A stretch of 64,000 bases of DNA from contig NZ_CP034593.1 of assembly GCF_003971195.1 (NCBI RefSeq), positions 2,232,001 to 2,296,000 of the forward strand, given 5' to 3'. Position 1 is the first letter of the stretch, and every line of letters begins with the position of its first letter. Shown here one piece after another: positions 54,529 through 63,490 of the stretch. Both the position numbers and the translations under genes were made by a program. This stretch comes from Flaviflexus ciconiae (GTDB lineage Bacteria; Actinomycetota; Actinomycetes; Actinomycetales; Actinomycetaceae). Below the pieces are notes generated by a model. That model made no database searches and was not told the DNA's origin. It saw only the letters and a program-made list of their open reading frames with translations.

Positions 54529-56235
54529 ATGACTAGTGGTACTGGAAAACGGGGTGAGCCGCCAGACCCGGCCAGCCACCTTGATGCGAGACTTGAGGCA
54601 AAGGCGAGAGCGCGTAACCGCGACAACTCGATCATCCGCATTGTCAGCCTTATCCTGATCGGTGCAGTCGTCGCGCTTGCGCTTCTCAATGCAACCGGTG
54701 CAGCGAATCTCATCCATTCGTTTAGAACTACCGTCACGGGCAGCTTGACCTGGTATCTGGTCCTTCTTGCCACCGTGGCCCTCATATTCTGCCTCTATAT
54801 GGCATTAGGGAGTCGCGGAAACATCCGGCTCGGCGGCAGGGGCGCCAAACGAGAATATGGAAACTTTGCGTGGTACTCCATGCTGTTTGGATGCGGGCAG
54901 GGAATCGGACTAATTTTCTGGTCCGTTGCCGAACCAATCCTCGTAAAGAATGACAACCCGCTAGCCGGCTCGGTCGGTGTGACAGCAAATGATGGTGCTC
55001 TCATGTGGACCTATTTCCACTGGTCCCTTCATGCCTGGGCAATTTACTGTCTCGTTGCCATCTGCCTCGCAATCTCATTCCACAATATGAAGCGGGAACT
55101 GACGTTCCGCGATGCGGTTATCAATGCCTTCCCGGAGAGAATCCGCCCCGGTATGGGGATTGTGATCGAAGTTATCGTCATCCTGGCAACCGTTTTCGGC
55201 CTGTCAACCTCGTTTGCGTTTGCTGCCATGCAACTCTCATCGGGAATCTCCCAGACTTTTGATGTCCAAAATTCGACCGCGATTCGCACGGTTGTCATTA
55301 TTGTCATTGGCATTATCGCGGCGATCAGTGTTTATGTCGGCATCGAAAAGGGCATGAAGATCATCAGCGAGACCAACTCGATCCTGTCAATTGCGCTCGT
55401 TGTTGGCGTGGTAATCTTCGGGCCCACCCTGTATATCCTGTCGGTTGTCCCGCAATCAGTCGGCCAGTTCCTCTTCAATGCGCCGTGGATGGGCATGTGG
55501 ACGGATGCCGAGCTCAACCACGAACCGTTGCTCAACTGGACTGAAAGCTGGAACGGAAACTGGACTGTCTTTATCTGGTGCTGGTCGTGGGCGTTCTCGC
55601 CGTTTGTCGGGTCGTTTATCGCCCGCATCTCGAAAGGTCGAACTCTGCGGGAATTCGTTACCGGCGTGCTTGGCATTCCCACCCTGATCTGCGTGATATG
55701 GATCGGTGTGCTCGGTGGATCTGCACTTCACTATGACGAACAGTCAGGTGGCTCCGTTACCAGTGCAACACTGGAGGATACCTCGCTCGGGCTATTTGCG
55801 ATGCTGCACGAGATCCCACTCGGGCCAATCTCGTTCATACTCCTTCTCATAGCAACGATTCTTGTTGGTACCTACTACATCACGTCGCTAGATTCTGGTG
55901 TTCATGCCCTCTCGAGCTTCGCATCATCAGACGGTAAATCGTCGAAGGCGTACCGCACGGCACTCGTTCTTGGCATTGCTGGTATCGCGCTCCTGCTACT
56001 CAGCATTGGTGGCGAAGATGTTGTGGGCACCGTGCAAACGGGAACAATCATCGGGGCCGTGCCGTACACGCTTGTCATCATTCTCATGATTGGGATGACT
56101 GTAAAGCGCGCGAACCGTCTCAAGCGTGACCCGGAGCAACTTGCGGCACCGAACATCCATCCCTCCATCGACCCCGTCGATCTTGGGCTCGACCCGTCCG
56201 TACGGGACGAGCCTGGGGAAGCGGAGCAGAAGTAG
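54529..56235 (+). CDS. BCCT-family transporter (betaine/carnitine/choline type)
   Basis: A 568-residue secondary transporter with 12 helices. The TM3 glycine-rich helix GCGQGIGLIFWSVAEP, the TM4 aromatic box FHWSLHAWAIY (matching Trp189, Trp194 and Tyr197 of BetP) and the TM8 signature WSWAFSPFVGSFIARISKGR are present. The N-terminus is hydrophilic and basic, and the C-terminal tail is acidic, unlike the basic osmosensing tail of BetP. This favours nutrient uptake over stress-gated uptake. It sits 18 bases after creatininase, so a substrate such as creatine, carnitine or another N-methylated compound is plausible. Confidence 0.9.
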   Translation: MTSGTGKRGEPPDPASHLDARLEAKARARNRDNSIIRIVSLILIGAVVALALLNATGAANLIHSFRTTVTGSLTWYLVLLATVALIFCLYMALGSRGNIRLGGRGAKREYGNFAWYSMLFGCGQGIGLIFWSVAEPILVKNDNPLAGSVGVTANDGALMWTYFHWSLHAWAIYCLVAICLAISFHNMKRELTFRDAVINAFPERIRPGMGIVIEVIVILATVFGLSTSFAFAAMQLSSGISQTFDVQNSTAIRTVVIIVIGIIAAISVYVGIEKGMKIISETNSILSIALVVGVVIFGPTLYILSVVPQSVGQFLFNAPWMGMWTDAELNHEPLLNWTESWNGNWTVFIWCWSWAFSPFVGSFIARISKGRTLREFVTGVLGIPTLICVIWIGVLGGSALHYDEQSGGSVTSATLEDTSLGLFAMLHEIPLGPISFILLLIATILVGTYYITSLDSGVHALSSFASSDGKSSKAYRTALVLGIAGIALLLLSIGGEDVVGTVQTGTIIGAVPYTLVIILMIGMTVKRANRLKRDPEQLAAPNIHPSIDPVDLGLDPSVRDEPGEAEQK

Positions 56236-56260
56236 CCAAAGACAGACGTGGGGCAAAACA

Positions 56261-56300
56261 ATCCCGCCTAGGACGGAAACCGTACCGTCCTAGGCGGGAT
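56261..56300 (+). terminator. 16-bp perfect hairpin after the BCCT gene
   Basis: ATCCCGCCTAGGACGG (56261-56276) and CCGTCCTAGGCGGGAT (56285-56300) pair without mismatch around an 8-base loop. Confidence 0.8.
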
Positions 56301-56356
56301 CTCATACCGAATTTACTCATCAGCAACGATGCTGAAGTTAACGTAAGGATTCAATA

Positions 56357-57406
56357 ATGGCGACGCAAACTGATTCTACAGCTGTAACGAGTGCCCCAAA
56401 CAAGAAACTTGGCTTCGCAGCGATCATCATCTCGGCAACGGGAATGGGGCTGGTCGGTACCTTTAGCTGACTCGCAACGCCGGTGAACCCTGAAACCGGG
56501 GTCAGCGATATCACGGGTGATTTTCTTGCGATCGGACGCATGACAGTCGGGGCCCTCGGCATGCTCCTGATTGTTGCGCTCGTCAAGAAACTTCCTGAGC
56601 CCCGTAGGACGCGGATTTCCTTTGCAGTATTAGCTGGTGGTTTCTGCATTGGGGCTAGCCTTGCCTTCTCTGTTTCAGCGACACTCATGACGACGATCGC
56701 CAACGCCGTATTCCTGATTTACACCGGTCCACTGTTTTCGGCGATCCTTGCCGCGATCTTCCTGAAGGAACGAATAGGCAAATCCCATGCGGTGTTCCTT
56801 GGTCTTGTTTTCATCGGCATGCTGATGATGGTGGGGCTTGTAGCCTTCAGTCCTGAAACGGGTCTTACATTTGGACTTGGCCTCTCAGTAAATCCTGAGC
56901 TTCCAAACAAGACCATGGGCGATATTTTTGGTCTTGCTTCGGGTGTCTTCTACGGTCTCGCGCTGTTCTTCTACCGTTACCGCCCCGACATTTCTTTCGA
57001 AGTTCGCTCATTCTGGAACTTTGTGTTCGGCATTGTTGGCGCGTTAGTCATTATGATCTACTGGCTCATTGCGATCGACCCGACCAACCCTATTGAAGTC
57101 ATGGAAGGTAACCATTGGGCGTGGGCTGTTGTTCTCTTCCTGGTATCCGGCCTCATGGCGATCGGGCTGCTACCGGTGGCAGGCAAACATCTTCTTGCGG
57201 TGGAATTGTCCACCGTCGCCTACTGGGAGTGTGTCGTCGCCTTGATTCTGGGTGCCCTTGTCTGGAGCGAAGCGATGACTGTCGTCGGTAGTGTCGGTGG
57301 TCTGCTCATTATCATCGGAGGTATCGGGCCAATCCTTCTTCAGGTCGCGCGAGACCGAAGAAAGCGGTCAGATGAAGTTGATCCAGCACTTCACGTAGAG
57401 CGTTGA
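56357..57406 (+). pseudogene. DMT/EamA-family transporter (copy 2) with an internal TGA
   Basis: The gene starts at ATG 56357 (GTAAGGA upstream) and encodes MATQTDSTAVTSAPNKKLGF, then GLVGTFS. A TGA at 56468-56470 (codon 38) follows, and the frame continues with LATPVNPETG through a full EamA protein to 57406. The paralogue at 52724 has GAFSRYIEAP at this point, so the lost residue is an arginine and the change is CGA to TGA. A GTG at 56483 could restart translation but would remove helix 1. It is either a recent pseudogene, a recoded site or a sequence error. Helices YTGPLFSAILAAIFLKERIG and YWECVVALILGALVWSEAM parallel copy 1. Confidence 0.75.
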
Positions 57407-57460
57407 ACCGTACAACGTAGGCGATCAAAACCGCACACTCGTGCATTGGGGACGCTTGCC

Positions 57461-57489
57461 GTAGCCGCATCCAAAGACGATGCGGCTAC
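57461..57489. terminator. Hairpin between the transporter and pafA
   Basis: GTAGCCGCATC (57461-57471) and GATGCGGCTAC (57479-57489) form a perfect 11-bp stem in the convergent spacer 57407-57688. The rest of that spacer shows no gene. Confidence 0.65.
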
Positions 57490-57688
57490 CGTTCAAAAGC
57501 GCTGTGGGTCAAGCGTTGGAATGATCCTCATTGAAGGGGTGGCAGAGATAGCTGGCAATACCGATTTCTGTGGGAGGTTCCTATCGGTTGGAACTTCCGA
57601 CAGAAGTGTCTGTCATCGAACTCCCGCGCGGTGATAACGCGACTGATTCAACTGCACATGGCTGCGGGTAGATCGATCGGGTTAGGCC

Positions 57689-59098
57689 TTAATGCAGTGG
57701 TCCGAGTCCAGCCTTCAGTCGGGCAAGGGCGCTCAGTGTTTGCGGCGGAAGAGTCTTCATCTTCTCGACGAGGGCAGCAACGCGTTTGTCCTGGCTACTA
57801 CTCGCGTCCATCAGGTCAATCTGGGGTTGTGGAGGTGAATCTAGCCGGACGTGGGTCCACGACACCGAGTACTGGAGTTCCAGCCTGTCGGCTTCCGAAA
57901 TGAAGTACCCGCGGACTCGAGCACGAGTATCGCCCGGCGGATTGGTTTTGGCGCTTGCGATCTCTTCCGGATCAAAGAGTGTCTTCAGGTTCCCTGCTCG
58001 CCGTAGCCGATCCGCGAGGCCGTGTTTTTCATCGATGTCATGGAAGGCCAGGTTAAGTCGAGAAATAAGAGGGGAGGCTAAATCAAGTTGATGCTTCGCC
58101 GCGGCTTGCGTGAGAAGACCGCGTTTGCAGATCCAGTCCACCGAGTCTGAAATTGACCGGCTATCGCCAGCCTTGAGGCAATTGATCATGTGGCGGATAT
58201 CCGAGAGTTCGCTACTGCCCTGTTCTTCGCACCGCTGCAGGACATGCTCTTGTAACTTGAGGGCTGTCGTCGTGCCCCCGTCGGCGAGATCGAGGGCCGT
58301 GTCGGGGCCCAGTCGTGATGTGTCTCGGAGGGCAGCGATTGGGTCTGCCAGTGCGAGGTCTGCGAGTGTGCCCCCGCCTTCGAGATAGTCGAGAACGGTG
58401 GATGTGTAGCGTAGCTTCATCTCGGTTGCGGTCTCGGCCATGTTTGAGTCACCGAATGTCACCTGCAGCCTGGCATACTTTTCCGCATCAGCATGTGCTT
58501 CCTCTCGGGTGACGATAAGGGGGCGTTGCTTGGTGGGATCTGCCGAGGTCACCTGGTGAATGTGAAACGCGCGCGGGGAGAGGACATAATTCCCCTTGAC
58601 GTCAATGCCGCCCGCACCCGTCAAGATGATTCGGGTGACAAGAAAGGAAATGAAGCCCGGGTCGAGAGACTCAATGGTTTCTCGCAAGACCTGATAGTTC
58701 TCGTGACACCCGAACGTCGCATCACCCGAATCGGTGTTGGTCTTGAGTAAATGAAGTCGAATGTTCTTTATTGCAAGCCGTTCGTTCGCGGCGTTCAATA
58801 GGTCGAGTAGAAGGTGCTCACCTGCACGATCATTAACCGCTACATCGCGAGCATTGGAGCATTCGGCCGTCGCATACTCCGGGTGAGATCCGAGGTCCAC
58901 GTATAGCCTTCCCCCGTTGGACAAATAGCGGTTGCGTGCGCGATTCTGGGTGCTTGTGCCGCGGAAAAGCTCGTCGATGCATTCCGCGGGTGACAGCGGG
59001 GAAGTGTCCTTTCCCTGCTCCGGGATGATCCGATGCGAGACAATTGCATACTCGGTCTCGAGCCCCAGGATGCGGGGAAGGTGGCCCGAACGGGTCAC
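57689..59098 (-). CDS. pafA: Pup-protein ligase PafA
   Basis: A 469-residue glutamine-synthetase-like ligase that attaches Pup to lysines of target proteins. The N-terminal RILGLETEYAI holds the metal-binding glutamate, and YVDLGSHPEYATAECSNARD follows with the catalytic aspartate loop. TFGCHENYQ is shared with Dop, but the Dop-specific loop is absent, and the C-terminal Pup-binding domain ends in an ARLKAGLGPLH tail. ATG 59098 overlaps the pup stop by 4 bases. In mycobacteria prcB and prcA lie near this position; here they are missing. Confidence 0.93.
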   Translation of the reverse strand: MTRSGHLPRILGLETEYAIVSHRIIPEQGKDTSPLSPAECIDELFRGTSTQNRARNRYLSNGGRLYVDLGSHPEYATAECSNARDVAVNDRAGEHLLLDLLNAANERLAIKNIRLHLLKTNTDSGDATFGCHENYQVLRETIESLDPGFISFLVTRIILTGAGGIDVKGNYVLSPRAFHIHQVTSADPTKQRPLIVTREEAHADAEKYARLQVTFGDSNMAETATEMKLRYTSTVLDYLEGGGTLADLALADPIAALRDTSRLGPDTALDLADGGTTTALKLQEHVLQRCEEQGSSELSDIRHMINCLKAGDSRSISDSVDWICKRGLLTQAAAKHQLDLASPLISRLNLAFHDIDEKHGLADRLRRAGNLKTLFDPEEIASAKTNPPGDTRARVRGYFISEADRLELQYSVSWTHVRLDSPPQPQIDLMDASSSQDKRVAALVEKMKTLPPQTLSALARLKAGLGPLH

Positions 59099-59277
59099 TG
59101 ACCGCCCTCCTGAATGAAGCCTCGGACGAATGTCACGGCATTCTCCTCGAGGATGTCATCAATGTCGTTGAGGACGGCACTGAAATCCTGGGCGGCAGCC
59201 GATGATGGTACGGGTGGTGGCTCGCTACCTTCCGGCTCCCGATCCTGACGGTGTTTAAAACTCTGGTTCTCAGTCAT
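59095..59277 (-). CDS. pup: Prokaryotic ubiquitin-like protein Pup
   Basis: A 60-residue, mostly disordered, acidic protein. The C-terminal half (FSAVLNDIDDILEENAVTFV, then RGFIQEGGQ) is the Pup signature that binds Mpa/ARC, PafA and Dop. It ends in Gln, so Dop must deamidate it to Glu before PafA can use it. The ATG at 59277 overlaps the dop stop and its own stop overlaps the pafA start, giving strict translational coupling. Confidence 0.95.
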   Translation of the reverse strand: MTENQSFKHRQDREPEGSEPPPVPSSAAAQDFSAVLNDIDDILEENAVTFVRGFIQEGGQ

Positions 59278-60881
59278 CGTGCTCCAACTTTCGCGTAGAC
59301 ATCTGGGTCGGCAAGAGTGTTTTGCCCGGTGCCGCCAACCAGGTCGAGAACCTCTTCGACAGACTGACAGGCGTTGAGCTTATCCTCCAATTGCATCGCG
59401 GACCCGGCGTCGGGGCTGGTCATGGGGATGCGGATGAGCTTACCGCCATCGAGTTCAACAACGATTGAATGCCACGATGCTGAATATATCTGCCCAGGAA
59501 ACCGGCGAATGAGTTCGCCACGGAACCACGCTCGTGTCCCGGCCGGGGGAGTGAACTCAGCGTGCTCAATCCATGAATCTGCTTCCATCGTTTCAAGGAT
59601 CCCTCGCTCGGTGAGCTTATCCGGTAGAGATTTCTCCTTGCGTACGTCACTCCATTGAAGATCCATAGCCATAAGCTCGGGAGCGTCCCAGTCGAGACCA
59701 TCGCGGGAGCGCCGTGCCTCGAGCAGGGCAAGTTTTGTTGCCCACTCGATATCGCCAACCGTTTGCCGCCAATCGTCAGCGAGTAAACCGATCATGTCCC
59801 GCCACCTGTAAAGGATGTCGGACGTCTCCACATCGGGGCTCCGGCCGTTGTGGTACTCGATGAGACACGCATCCACCGTGCGCTGGTACGTGCTTTGAAT
59901 ATCCAGGGCTGTCATCCGGTTACCGTCCGCAAGTTCAAGCTCCTGCGACAGCGAGAGGTCGCGAGATACGACCTTCACGGCCGCAACGGGGTCCTTCAGC
60001 TCAAGAGCTTTCCACTCATCTGGCAAACCGTTCGTTTCGAGTACCCACAGAAGAAGTGATGTCATGCCAAGTTTGAGAAGCGTGTTTGACGGTACGCAGT
60101 TTGCGTCTCCGCTGATCACGTGGAGCCGGCGATGAAGGTGCGGCTCGGCGTGCGGCTCATCCCTCGTATTGACGATCGGCCGATCGTACGTCGTGTTTGG
60201 TCCGATGATTGACTCGATGTAGTCCGCACGCTGTGACATCTGGTATCCGGCTTCCTCGGACGCCTGTCCGAGTCCTACCCGGCCCGCCCCTACAAGTATT
60301 GGGCGGGTGACGAGGAACGGGATGAGGGCGGCTACGATGTCGTCGAAAGGTACTGCTCGGTCAACGAGATAGTTTTCGTGACAGCCATACGATGAGCCTT
60401 TACCGTCAACATTGTTCTTGTAGATTGCGGGGCTGGTGCCGGTCTCTTCCTGCAACTGGGCCATTGCCCGTTGCATGACGAGCTCGCCCGCCCTGTCGTA
60501 CATAACTGTTTGACGGGGCCCTAAGCACTCTGGCGAAGCATATTCGGGGTGGGAATGATCAACATAGAAACGGGCACCATTGTGCAAAACTTTCGTGGTG
60601 CCTCGCTGCCACGATCGTTCTTGTGCGGTGAGAGATGCTACCTGATGGATGTTGTTTCGACTGGCGATATGCTCCCGACTGATGGTCGGGTGGCGAGTGT
60701 CCAACATTGGCATTTCGCCCGCTAGATCCCATGCCACATCGTCGGTGTGACCGAGCTTGCTGGTAGCCCGCGTGTATGCGGAGATGATCTCCCTCGACAT
60801 TGCTTCGGAGGTTGCTTCAGGATTATCGGGGTGCGAGATTCCATATTCGGTCTCTATCCCCATGATTCTTCGAACGGTCAT
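59274..60881 (-). CDS. dop: Deamidase/depupylase of Pup (Dop)
   Basis: A 535-residue enzyme that converts Pup-Gln to Pup-Glu and removes Pup from substrates. RRIMGIETEYGISHPD with the metal-site glutamate, FYVDHSHPEYASPEC with the catalytic aspartate, GSSYGCHENYLVDR and HRRLHVISGDANC are conserved. The stretch after the first strand (SREIISAYTRATSKLGHTDD and following) corresponds to the Dop-loop region absent from PafA, which separates the two paralogues. It lies between arc and pup with 4-base overlaps on both sides. Confidence 0.93.
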   Translation of the reverse strand: MTVRRIMGIETEYGISHPDNPEATSEAMSREIISAYTRATSKLGHTDDVAWDLAGEMPMLDTRHPTISREHIASRNNIHQVASLTAQERSWQRGTTKVLHNGARFYVDHSHPEYASPECLGPRQTVMYDRAGELVMQRAMAQLQEETGTSPAIYKNNVDGKGSSYGCHENYLVDRAVPFDDIVAALIPFLVTRPILVGAGRVGLGQASEEAGYQMSQRADYIESIIGPNTTYDRPIVNTRDEPHAEPHLHRRLHVISGDANCVPSNTLLKLGMTSLLLWVLETNGLPDEWKALELKDPVAAVKVVSRDLSLSQELELADGNRMTALDIQSTYQRTVDACLIEYHNGRSPDVETSDILYRWRDMIGLLADDWRQTVGDIEWATKLALLEARRSRDGLDWDAPELMAMDLQWSDVRKEKSLPDKLTERGILETMEADSWIEHAEFTPPAGTRAWFRGELIRRFPGQIYSASWHSIVVELDGGKLIRIPMTSPDAGSAMQLEDKLNACQSVEEVLDLVGGTGQNTLADPDVYAKVGAR

Positions 60882-62491
60882 GTGTTCCTCAAAAGGTGGA
60901 CCCGCGAAATGCGTTGGCCGCGGCGACCAATGATTCTTTCCCAGTTCTCAAGGGTCCCGGTTGAATGAAGGCTTGCATTCTCACTGACTTCGGCGGTCAC
61001 GGCTTGCAGAATGTGTTCGCAGGAGATCCCGCCAGGCAGTCCATTGAGCTGGTCCTTAATTGACAGTCTCTTTGCGCGATCCACAATGTTTGTCAGCATC
61101 GCTCCAGAAGAGAAATCTTGAGCATAAAGAATCTCGGTGTCGCCTGAATCGAACGTGACTTCGACCAGTGCGGAATCGTTGCTGCGCACGTAAAGACTGT
61201 CGACGATCGTTTGGATAAGGGAGGTAACAGCTCCTTCGCGAGAGCCGGCACGGGCAATCTCGGAGTCGGCGAGCGGCAGTTCCGGTACCAAATATTTGGC
61301 GAGAATATCGGCAGCTGCCTTCTTGTCTGGGCGTGAGATTTTGATCTTAACATCGAGGCGACCCGGCCGGATGATAGCGGGATCGATCATGTCCTCACGG
61401 TTCGTAGCGCCGATAATGATGACGTTTTCCAGCTCTTCAACGCCATCAAGTTCGGCAAGGAGCTGAGGCACGATCGTTGTTTCAACATCGGAGGACCGAC
61501 CGGTCCCGCGCGTGCGGAACAGGGAATCCATCTCGTCGAAGAACACAATGACCGGCATGCCGCCCTTTGCGCGTTGCCGGGCACGGGAAAAGATTCTTCT
61601 GATTTGTTGCTCGGTTTCGCCAACATACTTGGTGAGTAGCTCCGGTCCCTTGACCGAAATAAAGTACGACCGCGCCTCTGATTCGCCGGATCTTGCTGCC
61701 GCTGTGCGCGCCAGGGAAGTTGCGACAGCTTTTGCGATCAGGGTTTTGCCGCACCCGGGTGGGCCGTAGAGCAGGATGCCCTTGGGTGCTCGGAGCTGAT
61801 GGGCACGATAGTGACTGGGGTAAAGGAACGGAACCTCGATTGCCTCTCTAATATCTGAGATTGCGCCACTCAGTCCACCAACATCGGCGTAGTCGACGTC
61901 CGGGATCTCTTCGAGCATCAGTTCTTCGGTGTCTTCCCGCTGAAGTCGTTCGTAGGCAAAGCCGCCCCGCACGTCGGCACGAACAGTGTCGCCGGGCCGA
62001 ACCTTCGGCTTCCCTCCGGCGGTAATGAGACTCTCGGCGAGCCGGAGCACCTTCTCTTCCTCGTCTCGTACCCGCACGGTGATGCGATTATCGCTCAAGA
62101 AATCCGTGACCATGACAAGATCGCCAACTTCGTCGAAGCTCTCGCTCGAAATCACGCACATATGCTCGTTGAGAATAACCTCGCGACCGGGATAAAGGCA
62201 GGCGCGGGGTACGGTATCCGCCACGGCGCAACGAAGTTTCCGACCGCTAACAATGACATCAACGGTGCGCTCTGGCTTATTGGTGGCTGCGATGACGCCA
62301 AACGTGTTGGGTGCGGTAGTTAGCTGGCGGACCTGGTCGTGAAGAGCTGCTAGCTCTTGACGAGAGGCGCGCAACGCCGATGCCAGCCGGGCATTGTTTC
62401 GGACAAGCGTGTCGTAGTCGGCAGACACGTCTTCGACCTGCGCTGCCGAGTCCTTATCGTTCACACTTGTGGTAGCTAAAGAATTATCCAT
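60878..62491 (-). CDS. arc: AAA+ ATPase ARC/Mpa (Pup-dependent unfoldase) without a proteasome-docking tail
   Basis: A 537-residue hexameric AAA ATPase: N-terminal coiled coil (about 24-58) that captures Pup, double OB fold (about 60-190), AAA domain with Walker A GPPGCGKT (243-250) and Walker B FFDEMD (Asp319-Glu320), and an SRH segment [17 protein letters not shown]. Mycobacterial Mpa ends in Gln-Tyr-Leu, which opens the 20S proteasome. This protein ends RVHLLRNT and has no such tail, consistent with the absence of prcBA. It probably unfolds or remodels pupylated proteins without degrading them, as proposed for Corynebacterium ARC. Confidence 0.92.
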   Translation of the reverse strand: MDNSLATTSVNDKDSAAQVEDVSADYDTLVRNNARLASALRASRQELAALHDQVRQLTTAPNTFGVIAATNKPERTVDVIVSGRKLRCAVADTVPRACLYPGREVILNEHMCVISSESFDEVGDLVMVTDFLSDNRITVRVRDEEEKVLRLAESLITAGGKPKVRPGDTVRADVRGGFAYERLQREDTEELMLEEIPDVDYADVGGLSGAISDIREAIEVPFLYPSHYRAHQLRAPKGILLYGPPGCGKTLIAKAVATSLARTAAARSGESEARSYFISVKGPELLTKYVGETEQQIRRIFSRARQRAKGGMPVIVFFDEMDSLFRTRGTGRSSDVETTIVPQLLAELDGVEELENVIIIGATNREDMIDPAIIRPGRLDVKIKISRPDKKAAADILAKYLVPELPLADSEIARAGSREGAVTSLIQTIVDSLYVRSNDSALVEVTFDSGDTEILYAQDFSSGAMLTNIVDRAKRLSIKDQLNGLPGGISCEHILQAVTAEVSENASLHSTGTLENWERIIGRRGQRISRVHLLRNT

Positions 62492-62691
62492 GCGATCGTC
62501 CCTGACCTCATCTCAAAATTTCTAGCACAAGCGTACCATTCTGTGCGATTATTGGTTTGGGACCTTCGGGTAAAAGCAGATTATGCCACGAGTTCGCGGA
62601 CTGGCAGATCTGCATGGTTCCCCGGTTTGACCATGGCTTTGGGTTAGGATCGGGCACGTAGTAGGCGCAAGTGGCGGAGGAGGGAAGAAGC

Positions 62692-63279
62692 GTGACCGAG
62701 TCGGCGCGATTGACTAAGGGCGAGCAGCGACGGCAGTCCATCGTGGAGGCTGCCGCAAAGATACTCAATGAAGAAGGGCCTGCGGGCGTAACTCATCGAA
62801 AAGTGGCGACGCGAGCGTCAGCCTCCCTTTCTGCGACAACGTACTATTTTACGGGGCTCGACGACCTGCTGGGGCAGGCCGCTACTTTAAACTTTGGTCG
62901 CTGGGTCGCTCGCGCTAACCGTGTTGTTGAAACTCTCGAAGAGAGCGGTCCGCCGCAGTCGGTGGATCAAGCTGTTGATGTGATCCTGCGAGCCTGCCTC
63001 CCCGAGGATGAAAATCTGGAGAACCACTACGTCCAACTGGTTGCGGCCACGGAATTCCCGGAAGTGCACAAGCAGTACAACAAGAGCCGAAACCTTCTTG
63101 ATGAGGCCATTGAGCAGGTCCTGTCGTGGATGAAAAGTTCTGTTTCGGCCCAACTCGTGTTGACGATTGTTGACGGCGCTGCTGTACAGGCAATTTCTGA
63201 AGGCCGGGATGTTCGCGAAACTGCACGTGAGCGAGTACGCGAGTTCTTCATCCGTGTCGGCGCAATCCCCCTGAAATGA
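62692..63279 (+). CDS. TetR-family transcriptional regulator
   Basis: A 195-residue TetR protein, divergent from arc. The helix-turn-helix reads GVTHRKVATRASASLSATTY, then YFTGLDDLLG; the C-terminal domain has the TetR_C pattern around LILTIV-like LVLTIVDGAAVQAISEG. GTG 62692 is preferred over an upstream GTG at 62671 because AGGAGGGA lies 8 bases before it. The 200 bases between it and arc hold both promoters. Whether it controls the Pup cluster or only itself is not visible; I saw no clear palindrome. Confidence 0.82.
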   Translation: MTESARLTKGEQRRQSIVEAAAKILNEEGPAGVTHRKVATRASASLSATTYYFTGLDDLLGQAATLNFGRWVARANRVVETLEESGPPQSVDQAVDVILRACLPEDENLENHYVQLVAATEFPEVHKQYNKSRNLLDEAIEQVLSWMKSSVSAQLVLTIVDGAAVQAISEGRDVRETARERVREFFIRVGAIPLK

Positions 63280-63490
63280 TTCGAAGGTGCTGGGTGACGG
63301 ATCCTCTACGGGCAGTCACCTAGAACTCCCACTGGATGCTGGGTTACGTTCTCCAGAATCCCCGGAGGCTCGTGGTACTGGGGTCCGGAGATTCGGGGTA
63401 CTAGGAGAATCGTGTACGTCAGATTGCCGCAGTGTGAAGACGGCCAGATTGCCTGTGCGGTCTATAATCAGAAGTTTGAACTGGGCCGAC

